Shown here one piece after another: positions 35,958 to 45,009 of a stretch of 64,000 bases of DNA (the stretch's first letter is position 1; each line of letters starts with the position of its first letter). The stretch comes from Streptomyces turgidiscabies Car8 (GTDB lineage: Bacteria > Actinomycetota > Actinomycetes > Streptomycetales > Streptomycetaceae): positions 33,520-97,519 of the forward strand of contig NZ_AEJB01000421.1 in the NCBI RefSeq assembly GCF_000331005.1. The letters are read 5' to 3'. Made by a program: the position numbers and the translations under genes. The notes under the pieces were generated by a model. The model had not been told where the DNA came from and searched no databases. It saw nothing but the letters and a program-made list of their open reading frames with translations.

Positions 35958-36821
35958 TCACCCAGAGACCTTCACCGACTTGTACTCCCTCCCCTCCCCC
36001 GCCAGGCACACGAACCAGGCAGTCTTCGAACCCGGGACCGACCTGATCGCCGGCTTCTCGATGTTGTCCGTCGTGGAGTACGGGACCTTGCGGGCGACCG
36101 TCGTCGTGCCGTCGTCCCAGGTGCAGGTGACTGCCCTGGCCGTGGGGGCCACCTGGCCGATCACCAGGCGGTTGCGCGTGTCGGTGTCGCCGGAGACATC
36201 CGGTTCCAGAGGTACCGCCACGGACTGTATGTCCTTACCCGACATGTCGGATTCCTTGCCGATCTCGCCCAGCATGAGCGGCGACTTGACTCCGTCGAAG
36301 TCTCTTTTGAGGAAGAACGAGGCCTTCCCCACAAGCTCCTTGGGTGTCCTCGCGTCCGACGGCGTCAATCCACGCTCAGCCATGGCGCTGATCTGCCGCT
36401 TCGCCTCCGCCTCGTTCCGCGGTGCCGCCCAGATGCCGATGTCGACCCACCACTCCCTGCCCCGGTCCGTGCCCGACGCGAGCGTGCTCCACAGCGGCGT
36501 GTACATGCGCCGCTCCGCCGGCGACTGCGGCTGAGCCGTCGGCTGAGTCGCCGGGGTCACTCGGTCGCCGTCGCCACCACCGATGCCCGCCAGGGCCAGG
36601 GTTCCCGTCGACGCTGCGAGCGCCAGGGCCGCCGCTGTCGCCACCGCCCAGCGGCGGGCCCTGCGGCGTCGCCCGCCGCGGACCACCGCCTGGTAGGGGG
36701 CTGTGCCGATCTCGACCCCGTCCGCCGCGCCGGCCAGCAGAAAGGTGATGTCCGAGTGTGCGGTGTCCCCTTGTGCCGCCTGCGCCATGTCCTGGTTCTT
36801 CTCCCGGTCCGCGCCCATCAC
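35958..36821 (-). CDS. membrane-anchored partner of a SigE-family sigma factor
   Basis: The 287-aa product has a cytosolic N-terminus of about 50 residues, a basic stretch GGRRRRARRWAV, one membrane helix (AVATAAALALAASTG) and an extracytoplasmic domain of about 200 residues with WFVCLAGEG near its end. Its ATG overlaps the stop of the sigma factor gene (ATGA). By position it may be an anti-sigma factor or sensor. No recognised zinc anti-sigma motif is present, so this is inference. Confidence 0.75.
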   Translation of the reverse strand: MMGADREKNQDMAQAAQGDTAHSDITFLLAGAADGVEIGTAPYQAVVRGGRRRRARRWAVATAAALALAASTGTLALAGIGGGDGDRVTPATQPTAQPQSPAERRMYTPLWSTLASGTDRGREWWVDIGIWAAPRNEAEAKRQISAMAERGLTPSDARTPKELVGKASFFLKRDFDGVKSPLMLGEIGKESDMSGKDIQSVAVPLEPDVSGDTDTRNRLVIGQVAPTARAVTCTWDDGTTTVARKVPYSTTDNIEKPAIRSVPGSKTAWFVCLAGEGREYKSVKVSG

Positions 36822-37363
36822 TTCCGCCCTCCGTGTGTCACCGTCTCCACCAGGCCCGGTATGGCGCGGAGTTTCGCGATCCCCTTGGCCGTGTTGCTCT
36901 TCACCGCGCCCACCGAGCAGCCCATCGCCTGTGCGGTCTGCGTCTCGGTCAGGTCCTCCCAGTACCGCAGCACCACCGCCTCCCGCTGCCGGGGCGGCAA
37001 CTGGGCCAGCGCCTTGAGCAGCGCCCCGCGGTCGTCGGCCCTGGCGATGTGGTCGCCGGAGTCGGGCAGCTCGTGCGCCAGGCCCTCGTCGTCCTTGGGT
37101 GCCAGGAACTCCTTGAGCCGCCTGCGATGCTTGCGGGCGTGCGCGTTGATCATCACGCGCCGCACATACGCCTCGGGGTCATCGGCCGAACCGACTCTCC
37201 GCCAGGCCACATAGACCTGCTCCAGCGTCGACTGGACCAGGTCCTCCGCCGCGTGCTGCTCCCCCGTGAGCAGAAAAGCCGTACGCAGCAGCCGTGGCCA
37301 GCGGCCGATGACGAAGGCCTGAAACTCCTCGTCCCGAGTCACTTCTCGATCCCGTTCCCCCAT
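36818..37363 (-). CDS. SigE-family RNA polymerase sigma factor (ECF)
   Basis: The 181-aa protein directs RNA polymerase to a small set of stress or envelope promoters. Region 2 is seen as FLLTGEQHAAEDLVQSTLEQ with VYVAWRR, and region 4 as LPPRQREAVVLRYWEDLTE followed by MGCSVGAVKSNTAKG. AGGAGG lies 5 nt before ATG 37363, which decides the start over an in-frame GTG two codons earlier. It is first in a two-gene operon with its membrane partner. Confidence 0.93.
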   Translation of the reverse strand: MGERDREVTRDEEFQAFVIGRWPRLLRTAFLLTGEQHAAEDLVQSTLEQVYVAWRRVGSADDPEAYVRRVMINAHARKHRRRLKEFLAPKDDEGLAHELPDSGDHIARADDRGALLKALAQLPPRQREAVVLRYWEDLTETQTAQAMGCSVGAVKSNTAKGIAKLRAIPGLVETVTHGGRK

Positions 37364-37598
37364 GAGCACCTCCTAGATGTCCAAAGGAGTCCATGAGCCG
37401 TCCGAACCGTTGCCCCGATCCCAGAACATTTTCCGCGTCCCGGCAGGAGGGCAGTCGTGACGGAAGATCAGATTCCCATGAGCAGGTCAAGAATTAGTTA
37501 GTACGCCAAAACATCGGAATAGTTGCCCAGGCACACGGGTTCATCACTCACGTAACCCGCACACCACCCCGTCCGGAACCGCCTGGAGGCTCCACCCC

Positions 37599-39350
37599 AT
37601 GACGCACACGACGACCGACCGGCCCGCCGGTGGAACCGGCAGAACGGGCGGGGCCATCGTCCCGGTGCTCGCCTTCGCGGGCATTGTTGTCGCGGTCATG
37701 CAGACCCTGCTCGTCCCCGTCATCAAGGACCTGCCCCAGCTGCTGAGCACCTCGCCCAGCAACGCCACCTGGGTGCTGACCTCGACGCTCCTCTCCGGTG
37801 CCGTGGCCACGCCGATCATGGGCCGGCTCGGTGACCTCTACGGCAAGCGGCGCCTGCTGATCGCCAGCCTCTCCGTGATGGTGGTCGGCGCCCTGATCAG
37901 CGCGCTCACCAGCGACCTGCTGATCATGATCGTGGGACGTGCGCTCCAGGGCTTCGCCATGGGTGCCATCCCCCTCGGCATCGGTCTGATGCGCGACATG
38001 CTGCCCCGCGAGAAGCTCCCCTCGGCGATGGCCCTGATGAGCTCCTCCGTCGGCGTCGGCGGCGGTCTCGCCCTCCCCCTCGCCGCACTGATCGCCCAGC
38101 ACTCCGACTGGCACGCCCTCTTCTACGGCGCCGCCGGCATCGGCGCCCTCGCGATCGTCCTGACCCTGGTCGTCGTACCCGAGTCGCAGATGCGCGCCGA
38201 GGGAACCTTCGACGTGCTCGGAGCCATCGGCCTGTCCGCCGGTCTCGTCCTCTTCCTCCTGCCGATCACCAAGGGCAGCGACTGGGGCTGGACCTCCGGC
38301 ACCACGCTCGGCCTGTTCGGCGCCTCCGCCGTCGTACTCGTCCTGTGGGGCGTGCTGGAGCTGCGCCTGAAGGCCCCGCTGGTGGACCTGCGGACCACCG
38401 CCCGGCCCGCCGTCCTCTTCACCAACCTCGCCTCGATCATGGTCGGCGTCTCCTTCTACGTCGTCTCGCTCGTCCTGCCCCAGCTCCTCCAGCTGCCGAC
38501 CTCCACCGGCTACGGCCTCGGCCAGTCGATGGTCATGGCGGGCCTGATCGTGGCGCCGCTCGGCCTGACGATGATGTTCACGGCCCCCGTCTACGCCCGT
38601 CTCTCCGCCAAGTACGGGCCCAAGGTCACCCTCATCCTCGGCCTGCTGATCATCGCGATCGGCTACGGCGCCGGCCTCGGCCTGATGAGCGCCGCCTGGC
38701 AGTCCCTGGTCATCGCGGTGGTCCTGGGCGCGGGCATCGGCCTCGCCTACTCCTCGCTGCCCGCCCTGATCGTCGGCGCGGTCCCGGCCTCCGAGACCGG
38801 CGCGGCCAACGGCCTCAACACCCTCATGCGTTCCATCGGTACGTCGGTGTCCAGCGCCGTCATCGGCATGGTGCTCGCCAACACCGCGAACCACGTCGGC
38901 GGCGTCGCCATCCCGACCATGCACGGCTTCCGCGTCTCCTTCCTCATCGCCACGGGCGCGGTGGCGGTCGGGCTGGTGCTGGCCCTGTTCCTGCCGGGCC
39001 GACGTCCGGCGAACAAGCCGCAACTGCGGGCCAGCAGCGAGGAGGACGCCGTCCTCGCGCGGGCCGACGAGGTGCTCGACGCCGGGTTCCGTGGGCGGGT
39101 CCTGGACGCGGACGGCAGCCCTGTCGCGCGTGCCAAGGTCACGCTGATCGACCAGCGCGGCCGTCAGGCGGGGGCGACGCTCTCCGCGGACGACGGCAGC
39201 TATGCGCTCGCCGTGCCGACGCAGGGCGCGTACGTGCTCGCCGCGCGGGCCTCCGGCCATGGGCCGCTCGCCTCGTCGGCGACGCACGCGGGGGCGGACG
39301 GGACGGTCGACCTGGACCTGTCTCTCCCCGGGGAGACCGTCAGCGCGTAG
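37599..39350 (+). CDS. MFS (DHA2-type) exporter with C-terminal carboxypeptidase-regulatory-like domain
   Basis: The 583-aa protein has about 14 membrane helices (residues 18-465) with the MFS motif GRLGDLYGKRRLL and the antiporter-type motif GVGGGLALPLAALIA, as in drug or toxin exporters. Unusually, a soluble domain of about 90 residues follows: FRGRVLDADGSPVARAKVTL, then GATLSADDGSYALAVPTQG. This matches the beta-sandwich of carboxypeptidase-regulatory or CnaB-like domains, normally extracellular. Topology with 14 helices would place it in the cytosol. No regulator gene is adjacent on the same strand. Confidence 0.88.
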   Translation: MTHTTTDRPAGGTGRTGGAIVPVLAFAGIVVAVMQTLLVPVIKDLPQLLSTSPSNATWVLTSTLLSGAVATPIMGRLGDLYGKRRLLIASLSVMVVGALISALTSDLLIMIVGRALQGFAMGAIPLGIGLMRDMLPREKLPSAMALMSSSVGVGGGLALPLAALIAQHSDWHALFYGAAGIGALAIVLTLVVVPESQMRAEGTFDVLGAIGLSAGLVLFLLPITKGSDWGWTSGTTLGLFGASAVVLVLWGVLELRLKAPLVDLRTTARPAVLFTNLASIMVGVSFYVVSLVLPQLLQLPTSTGYGLGQSMVMAGLIVAPLGLTMMFTAPVYARLSAKYGPKVTLILGLLIIAIGYGAGLGLMSAAWQSLVIAVVLGAGIGLAYSSLPALIVGAVPASETGAANGLNTLMRSIGTSVSSAVIGMVLANTANHVGGVAIPTMHGFRVSFLIATGAVAVGLVLALFLPGRRPANKPQLRASSEEDAVLARADEVLDAGFRGRVLDADGSPVARAKVTLIDQRGRQAGATLSADDGSYALAVPTQGAYVLAARASGHGPLASSATHAGADGTVDLDLSLPGETVSA

Positions 39351-39361
39351 GCGCTGCGCTC

Positions 39362-39765
39362 GCCGAGGGGTGCGGGGTGCGTTTTTGACTGCGGGCCCGC
39401 TGTGGCTGGTCGCGCGGTTCCCCGCGCCCCTTTGGGCGTGCCCGCGTCCCCTGTCGTCCCCGCACCCCGGGCTGCAAAGCGGCATGAGAACTCCCTCACG
39501 CCGGCGGGGTGCCGGGGGTGCGTTTTTGACCGACCCCCCGCTGTGGCTGGTCGCGCGGTTCCCCGCGCCCCTTTGGGCGTGCCCGCGTCCCCTGTCGTCC
39601 CCGCACCCCGGGCTGCAAAGCGGCATGAGAGCTCCCTCACGCCGGCGGGGTGCCGGGGGTGCGTTTTTGACTGACCGCCCACTGTGGCTGGTCGCGCAGT
39701 TCCCCGCGCCCCTTTGGGCGTGCCCGCACCCCCTGTCGCTCCTGCAACCGGGGCTGTAGGGCAAC
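39362..39765. repeat. tandem repeat, 141-bp unit, about 2.8 copies
   Basis: The unit beginning GCGTTTTTGAC recurs at 39380, 39521 and 39662 with few changes. Each unit carries GTGGCTGGTCGCGCGGTTCC followed by CCGCGCCCCTTTGGGCG, which can form a hairpin. Because 141 is divisible by three, long frames appear in several registers, but they have no protein character. A single related copy is at 24756-24790 and a diverged one at 54541-54614. Confidence 0.85.
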
Positions 39766-39805
39766 ATGAGGGCCTCCGCACACCCGTACGGCCGAGAGGA
39801 ACCCC

Positions 39806-40459
39806 ATGTCCGTGGCAGCGCCCAAGCCCGAGGTTCTGGCTGCTTTCGAGGCCGCCAAGGGGTTCATGCCTGTCGGGGAGGGGCTCGCGCTGTACGGGGC
39901 CGCCGTCGAGGCGGGGGCGCTCGGGTTGCCGTTGCTGGAGGTCGGGACGTACTGCGGGCGTTCCACGATCCTGCTCGCCGACGCGGCCCGCGCGGCCGGG
40001 ATCACCGCGGTCACCGTCGATCATCACCGGGGCAGCGAGGAGCAGCAGCCGGGGTGGGACTACCACGACCCGGAGACCGTGGATCCGGAACTCGGTGTCA
40101 TGGACACCCTGCCGCTCTTCCGGCGCACGCTCCACACCGCCGGCCTGGAGGACCACGTCATCGCGGTCGTCGGACGTTCGCCGCAGGTGGCGCGGATCTG
40201 GAACTCGCCGGTCGGCCTCGTCTTCATCGACGGCGGCCACACCGACGAGCACGCCACCGCCGACTACGAGGGCTGGGCCCCGCACGTCGCCGAGGGCGGC
40301 CTGCTGCTCATCCACGACGTCTTCCCCGACCCCGAGGACGAGTTCACCGGCCAGGCCCCCTACCGCGTCTACCTCCGCGCCCTCGCCTCCGGCGCCTTCA
40401 CGGAGATCTCCGCGACCGACTCGCTGCGCGTCCTGCGGCGAACGGGCGCCGGGATCTGA
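39806..40459 (+). CDS. class I SAM-dependent methyltransferase (Methyltransf_24 type)
   Basis: The 217-aa product has the SAM-binding LLEVGTYCGRSTILLA (about residue 45), an acidic TVDHHRGSEE strand end, and VGLVFIDGGHTDEH, characteristic of the Methyltransf_24 group acting on small molecules or sugars. The metal-binding IDGGH and IHDVF motifs are present. It precedes a cell-wall amidase gene by 22 bp in the same direction, so they may be cotranscribed. The substrate is unknown. Confidence 0.85.
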   Translation: MSVAAPKPEVLAAFEAAKGFMPVGEGLALYGAAVEAGALGLPLLEVGTYCGRSTILLADAARAAGITAVTVDHHRGSEEQQPGWDYHDPETVDPELGVMDTLPLFRRTLHTAGLEDHVIAVVGRSPQVARIWNSPVGLVFIDGGHTDEHATADYEGWAPHVAEGGLLLIHDVFPDPEDEFTGQAPYRVYLRALASGAFTEISATDSLRVLRRTGAGI

Positions 40460-40481
40460 GGCCCCGGTTAGAGTCGCTGTC

Positions 40482-41411
40482 GTGTCGTACGCAGGCCCCG
40501 GCTTCGAGCCGCCCCAGCCCCCTCGTTCCTCTCTGCGCCGTTCGCTGGCCGTCGCCCTCACCGTGGTGGTGCTGGGTGGGGCGGGCGGGTGGTTCGTCTG
40601 GGAGGCCTTCGCCGACGACTCCGGTGGTGGTGACGGCAAGGGCAACTCGCTGTCCAGCGGCGACTACGAACCCCTGACGCCGATCGGACCGCCCGGCTTC
40701 AGCACCCCCAGCGAGGAACCTGCGGCCTCCCTCGCGGGCAAGGTGGTCGTCATCGACCCCGGGCACAACCCCGGCAACTTCAAGCACACCGCCGAAATCG
40801 CCCGCAAGGTGAACATCGGAACGAACTCGAAGGAATGCGACACCACCGGTACCGCCACCAACAGCGGTTACACGGAGGCCGAGTTCACTCTCGATGTCGC
40901 CCGGCGGCTGCGGACGGTTCTCGAACAGCAGGGCGCGACCGTGAAGTTCACCCAGGACGGTGACCGGTCCGACTACGCCTTCGGCCCCTGCGTGGACGAG
41001 CGCGCCCGGATCGGGAACGCCGCGCACGCCGACGCCGTCGTCTCCATCCACGCAGACGGGAGCACGCAGGGCAACCGCGGGTTCCATGTGATCCTGCCGG
41101 GGGCGGTGCACGAAGGGGCCGCGGACACCAGGCCGATCGTCGCCTCCTCCCGGCTGCTCGGCGAGCGCATCAAGGCCGACTTCGCCGACGAGACGGGCTC
41201 CGCGCCCTCCAACTACATCGGTGACGGCACCGGTCTCGACACCCGCACGGACCTGGGCGGTCTCAATCTGTCAACGGTTCCCAAGGTGTTTATCGAGTGC
41301 GGCAACATGCGCGACAGCAAGGACGCGGCCCTGCTGACCAGCGGCGCATGGCGGCAGAAGGCCGCGCAGGGGATCTCTGAGGGAATCGTGAGTTTCCTGC
41401 GCGGGTCGTGA
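40482..41411 (+). CDS. N-acetylmuramoyl-L-alanine amidase (Amidase_3), membrane-anchored
   Basis: The enzyme cuts the amide bond between muramic acid and the peptide stem of peptidoglycan. The 309-aa product has an N-terminal membrane anchor (SLAVALTVVVLGGAGGWFVW), a short linker and the catalytic domain with VVIDPGHNPGN (zinc His), YTEAEFTLDVARRL (zinc Glu), SIHADGS (zinc His) and VFIECGNMRD (catalytic Glu). It starts at GTG 40482. It probably acts outside the membrane during growth or division. Confidence 0.92.
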   Translation: MSYAGPGFEPPQPPRSSLRRSLAVALTVVVLGGAGGWFVWEAFADDSGGGDGKGNSLSSGDYEPLTPIGPPGFSTPSEEPAASLAGKVVVIDPGHNPGNFKHTAEIARKVNIGTNSKECDTTGTATNSGYTEAEFTLDVARRLRTVLEQQGATVKFTQDGDRSDYAFGPCVDERARIGNAAHADAVVSIHADGSTQGNRGFHVILPGAVHEGAADTRPIVASSRLLGERIKADFADETGSAPSNYIGDGTGLDTRTDLGGLNLSTVPKVFIECGNMRDSKDAALLTSGAWRQKAAQGISEGIVSFLRGS

Positions 41412-41569
41412 TCAACGCGTGCATCCCGGCGGACAGTCCACATGAGCGGACGATAATGTCGTGCCCCTACGCACGATCTGTTGACGGCCGCCCGAGTACG
41501 AATGGTACGGATGGCCGACCGACCGAATGACGACGACGACACGACCTACGAAGGACCTGAGGACCTGAA

Positions 41570-42418
41570 GTGAATATCCGCTCCCTCACTCGAGGCGACG
41601 GCGTGGTGATCGGAGCAGCGGTATTGCTGTTCATCGCGTCGTTCCTCGACATCTACTCCGTCGACGGCGCCACGGGCCTCGACATGCCGAGCGCCTGGGC
41701 CAGTGGGCCGGTCCTGATGGGCGTCGTCCTCGCGGGCCTCATCGGTGCCGCGCTCGTCGTGGTGTCGCACGGTCTGCCGCAGGTGCCGAAGGTCGCGGGC
41801 ATCGAGCTCGGCCAGTTCGGTGTCGCCTTCACCGTGTTCGCCGCCTGGAGCGCGCTCGGCAACGTCTTCGACCCGGCGGGCGGCGCCAACAACGTCGGCG
41901 ACGGTGCCAGTTCGGGGCCGGACGCCGGCACCGGGCTGATCCTCGCCCTCGTCGCCACGGTCGTCATGGCGGGTGCCGCCGTGGCCACCCCCCTGGTTCC
42001 GGCCCTCAAGGGCGCCCTGATCGGCGCCCCCAAGCCGGCCGCCCCGCAGCCCTACGGTGGCCAGCCCTACCCCGGCGGCCAGCCCCAGGGCGGCTACGGC
42101 TACCCGGGCGCCGGCGCGCAGCAGCAGCCGTTCGGCGGCCAGCCGCAGACCGGTCAACCCTTCGGCGCCGGTGCCGGTGCGGGCGCCGGTCAGCCGCAGC
42201 AGGCACAGCCGCCGGCTGCGGACTTCTCCCCGTTCTGGTTCGCCGTGCCGGTGCCGCGTGCGCTGTTCGCGGAGGACGGTTCGCCCACGCCGATCGCCGA
42301 ACTGGCCCCCGGTACCTGGTACCTGGCCGTCGAGCAGCGCGGCCAGAGCCTCATCGCCCAGACGCAGGACGGCCGTCGGGGCGTTCTGCAGGACACCTCC
42401 GGCATCCAGCGCGGATAA
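41570..42418 (+). CDS. DUF5336-type membrane protein with Pro/Gln/Gly-rich tail
   Basis: The 282-aa protein has four hydrophobic helices (GVVIGAAVLLFIASFLDIY, VLMGVVLAGLIGAALVV, a third near residue 85 and a fourth near 130). A disordered region rich in Gly, Gln and Pro (PYGGQPYPGGQPQGGYGYPG) follows, then a short folded end. It resembles the DUF5336 group, which includes mycobacterial 34-kDa antigen-like proteins. The GTG at 41570 has GAGG upstream. A strong terminator follows. The function is unknown; a cell-envelope role is inferred. Confidence 0.75.
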   Translation: MNIRSLTRGDGVVIGAAVLLFIASFLDIYSVDGATGLDMPSAWASGPVLMGVVLAGLIGAALVVVSHGLPQVPKVAGIELGQFGVAFTVFAAWSALGNVFDPAGGANNVGDGASSGPDAGTGLILALVATVVMAGAAVATPLVPALKGALIGAPKPAAPQPYGGQPYPGGQPQGGYGYPGAGAQQQPFGGQPQTGQPFGAGAGAGAGQPQQAQPPAADFSPFWFAVPVPRALFAEDGSPTPIAELAPGTWYLAVEQRGQSLIAQTQDGRRGVLQDTSGIQRG

Positions 42419-42444
42419 CACCCTTCGCGTGTTGCCTGAGCTCC

Positions 42445-42477
42445 GGCCCCTCGCCCTTCCGGGCGAGGGGCCGTTGT
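42445..42477 (+). terminator. rho-independent-like terminator after the DUF5336 gene
   Basis: GGCCCCTCGCCC and GGGCGAGGGGCC form a perfect 12-bp stem with a TTCC loop, followed by GTTGT. Confidence 0.8.
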
Positions 42478-42504
42478 CGTACAGTCGCCGCCAGCGTCAT
42501 CACA

Positions 42505-42521
42505 TCTGACGAACCGTCAGG
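42505..42521. promoter_or_regulatory. palindrome TCTGACGAACCGTCAGG before the F420-type oxidoreductase
   Basis: The site matches the CTGACGnnnCGTCAG palindromes at 33553 and 50425. It overlaps the AGGAGG ribosome-binding site of the gene at 42530, so a bound repressor could block both transcription and translation initiation. Confidence 0.55.
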
Positions 42522-42529
42522 AGGCAGAC

Positions 42530-43540
42530 ATGCGGCTCGGTCTCGCGCTCGGCTACTGGGGTCGTGGTCCCTCCCCGGACCATGTGCCGCTCGCCCAGGA
42601 GGCCGAACGGCTCGGCTACGACTCGGTGTGGACCGCCGAGTCCTGGGGCTCGGACGCGTTCACCCCACTGACCTGGATCGCGGCACAGACGTCAAGAATC
42701 AAGCTGGGTACGGCGGTTGCCCAGATGGCGGCCCGCTCCCCGACGACCACCGCGATGCACGCCCTCACCCTCGACCATCTCTCCGGCGGACGCGTCATGC
42801 TCGGGCTCGGACTGTCCGGTCCGCAGGTCGTCGAGGGCTGGTACGGGCGCCCCTTCCCGAAGTCGCCGCTCACCGCGACCCGGGAGTACGTGGATGTCGT
42901 ACGCCAGGTCCTGCGCCGTGAGGCCCAGGTCCGGCTGGCCGGACGCTACCACCCCCTGCCGTACGACGGCCCGGACGGCACCGGCATCGGCAAGCCGCTG
43001 AAGTCGATCACCCATCCCCTGCGCGCCGAACTCCCCGTCCTGCTCGGCGCGGAGGGGCCGAAGAACATCGCCCAGACGGCCCGGATCGCCGACGGCTGGC
43101 TGCCCCTGTACTGGTCCCCGCTGCGGGCCGGGGTGTACGAGGAGCCGCTGAGCGGTGCCGGGGAGGGGTTCCTCGTCGCGCCGATGGCGCAGGCCCGCGT
43201 CTGTGCCGACGTCTCCGAGGGGCTGCTGCCGGTGAAGACGATGCTCGGCTTCTACATCGGCGGGATGGGGCACGCGGCCCGCAACTTCCACGCCGATCTG
43301 ATGGCACGCATGGGGTACGAGGACGAGGCGCGGCGGATCCAGGACCTGTTCCTCGCCGGGCGGCGGGAGGAGGCCGTGCTCGCCGTGCCGGACGCCTTCG
43401 CCGACGAGATCTCCCTCGTCGGACCGCGTGAACGCATCGCGGAGCGGCTGGAGTTGTGGCGCAAGGGGCCGGTGACCGACCTGCTCGTCCTCTCCCCCGA
43501 TCCGCACACCCTCCGCGTCCTCGCGGAGCTCAACTCCTGA
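42530..43540 (+). CDS. LLM-class F420-dependent oxidoreductase
   Basis: The 336-aa TIM-barrel product belongs to the luciferase-like family using coenzyme F420 or flavin. Segments are MRLGLALGYWGRGP, YDSVWTAESWGSDAFTPLTW, ALTLDHLSGGRVMLGLGLSG and AELPVLLGAEGPKNI. It resembles mycobacterial Rv3520c, which I recall as part of the KstR sterol regulon. That agrees with the shared operator palindrome and the KstR gene nearby. AGGAGG lies 5 nt before the ATG. The substrate is unknown. Confidence 0.9.
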   Translation: MRLGLALGYWGRGPSPDHVPLAQEAERLGYDSVWTAESWGSDAFTPLTWIAAQTSRIKLGTAVAQMAARSPTTTAMHALTLDHLSGGRVMLGLGLSGPQVVEGWYGRPFPKSPLTATREYVDVVRQVLRREAQVRLAGRYHPLPYDGPDGTGIGKPLKSITHPLRAELPVLLGAEGPKNIAQTARIADGWLPLYWSPLRAGVYEEPLSGAGEGFLVAPMAQARVCADVSEGLLPVKTMLGFYIGGMGHAARNFHADLMARMGYEDEARRIQDLFLAGRREEAVLAVPDAFADEISLVGPRERIAERLELWRKGPVTDLLVLSPDPHTLRVLAELNS

Positions 43541-43605
43541 CGGCGGGCCGGCGGCAGGCTGACGGCGGTTGGTTTCGTACCGGATTCCGGGGCAATCCGA
43601 AGGGC

Positions 43606-43899
43606 ATGTCCCCTGCATATCGCCGTGGTAGCAATCAGGCCGGGACGATCATCGCGATCGTCGCCGACATCATGGCCGTCATTCTCGGCCTCTGGATCCT
43701 GATGTACCTGTTGGACGCCAACCGCGCGAACGACTTCGTGCAGGTCGTCCATGACGCGGCCGCCTGGCTGGCAGGCTGGTCGCACGACCTCTTCACCTTC
43801 GACGAGCAGTGGGCCCGGGTCGTCGCCGGCTACGGACTTGCCGCCGTCGTCTACCTGTTCGTGGGCCACGCCATCGCCAACCGCATCAACCGGCACTGA
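43606..43899 (+). CDS. small membrane protein (97 aa)
   Basis: The 97-aa product has two membrane helices (GTIIAIVADIMAVILGLWIL and VVAGYGLAAVVYLFVGHAI) separated by an amphipathic loop with two tryptophans. ATG 43606 follows AAGGGC. It lies 65 bp after the LLM oxidoreductase gene and may share its transcript. I do not recognise a function. Confidence 0.7.
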   Translation: MSPAYRRGSNQAGTIIAIVADIMAVILGLWILMYLLDANRANDFVQVVHDAAAWLAGWSHDLFTFDEQWARVVAGYGLAAVVYLFVGHAIANRINRH

Positions 43900-43938
43900 G
43901 GGAACCGTTTTCGACGGGTTCCGACGGGTTCCGACAGA

Positions 43939-45009
43939 TCACGTACAGCAGTCGGGGTCCAGTCCCGTCGGCAGCAGTCCGCCGCCGAACACCGCGCAGG
44001 TCGCCTCGTGGCCGCCGAGCGCGGCGACCGCGAGGAGCAGTGAACCCGCCGTCCAGGTGGTGAGTTCGCGCGGCCAGATCGCCTCGGCGTCGAACACGTA
44101 GCCCGTCCAGTACAGGCCGCTCTCCTCGTCGCGCAGGTGCTGGATGGACTGGAGGATCTCCAGGGCGCGGTCGGACTCGCCCACCGCCCAGAGGGCCAGG
44201 GCGAGTTCGGCCGACTCGCCGCCCGTCACCCACGGGTTGGGCACGACGCAGCGCACCCCGAGGCCGGGGACGACGAAGCGTTCCCAGCCTTCCTCGATAC
44301 GGGACTTGGACTCCGGGGCCGTCAACGCGCCGCCCAGGACCGGGTAGTACCAGTCCATCGAGTAGCGGTCCTTGTCGAGGAACCGCTCGGGATGCCGGCG
44401 GATCGCGTGCCGTAGCGCGCCCACCGCCAACTCCCAGTCGGGCTGCGGCTCTTCGCGTTCCTCGGCGATGGCGAGCGCGCAGCGCAGGGCGTGGTGGACG
44501 GACGAACTGCCCGTCAGCAGCCCGTCCTTGACCTCGGTACCGTCGTCCTCGCGCTTCCACCCGATCTCGCCGCCGGGCTGCTGCAGCCGGAGGACGAACT
44601 CGACGGCCGCGAAGACCGTCGGCCACATCCGGTCCAGGAAGTTGTCGTCGCCGGTGGAGAGGTAGTGGTGCCAGACGCCGACCGCTATGTAAGCGACGAA
44701 GTTGGTCTCCCGCCCCCGGTCGGTGACCGCCTCCGCGTCCCCGTCGGCGTACGCGGCGTACCAGGAGCCGTCCTGGAGCTGGTGGGCGGCGAGCCACAGG
44801 TAAGCCCGCTCGGCGGCCTCGTGCTCGCCGGCCGCGTCCAGGGCCATCGCGGCCTCGGTGTGGTCCCACGGGTCGAGATGGTGCCCCCGGAACCACGGGA
44901 TGGCTCCGTCCTCCCGCTGCTCCGCGAGGATCCCGCGGACGGTGAGGGCGGCCTGCTCGGCGGTGAGGACCCCGGGCAGGACGAGGTGTTCTGTCCGGGG
45001 GGTCGTCAC
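43939..45009 (-). CDS. (alpha/alpha)-barrel protein, prenyltransferase/glycosidase-like
   Basis: The 356-aa product is all-helical with repeated family-like blocks: HHLDPWDHTEAAMALDAAGE, LQDGSWYAAYADGD, GSSSVHHALRCALA, MDWYYPVLGGAL and VTGGESAELALALW. This is an alpha/alpha toroid as in prenyltransferase or squalene-cyclase-like proteins and in glycoside hydrolases. I see no DxDD cyclase motif, so the reaction is not clear. The GTG at 45009 overlaps the methyltransferase stop. Third gene of an operon with a glycosyltransferase and a methyltransferase, it may act on a glycolipid or polyisoprenoid-sugar product. Confidence 0.75.
   Translation of the reverse strand: MTTPRTEHLVLPGVLTAEQAALTVRGILAEQREDGAIPWFRGHHLDPWDHTEAAMALDAAGEHEAAERAYLWLAAHQLQDGSWYAAYADGDAEAVTDRGRETNFVAYIAVGVWHHYLSTGDDNFLDRMWPTVFAAVEFVLRLQQPGGEIGWKREDDGTEVKDGLLTGSSSVHHALRCALAIAEEREEPQPDWELAVGALRHAIRRHPERFLDKDRYSMDWYYPVLGGALTAPESKSRIEEGWERFVVPGLGVRCVVPNPWVTGGESAELALALWAVGESDRALEILQSIQHLRDEESGLYWTGYVFDAEAIWPRELTTWTAGSLLLAVAALGGHEATCAVFGGGLLPTGLDPDCCT

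Noticed and set aside
39402..39674. open frame with repeated VPRAPLGVPAS segments
   Set aside because: It arises from the 141-bp non-coding tandem repeat, whose unit is divisible by three; no start signal or family.
37548..39767. 739-aa open frame on the minus strand
   Set aside because: Antisense to the MFS gene and the tandem repeat; Asp/Gly/Gln-rich shadow sequence.
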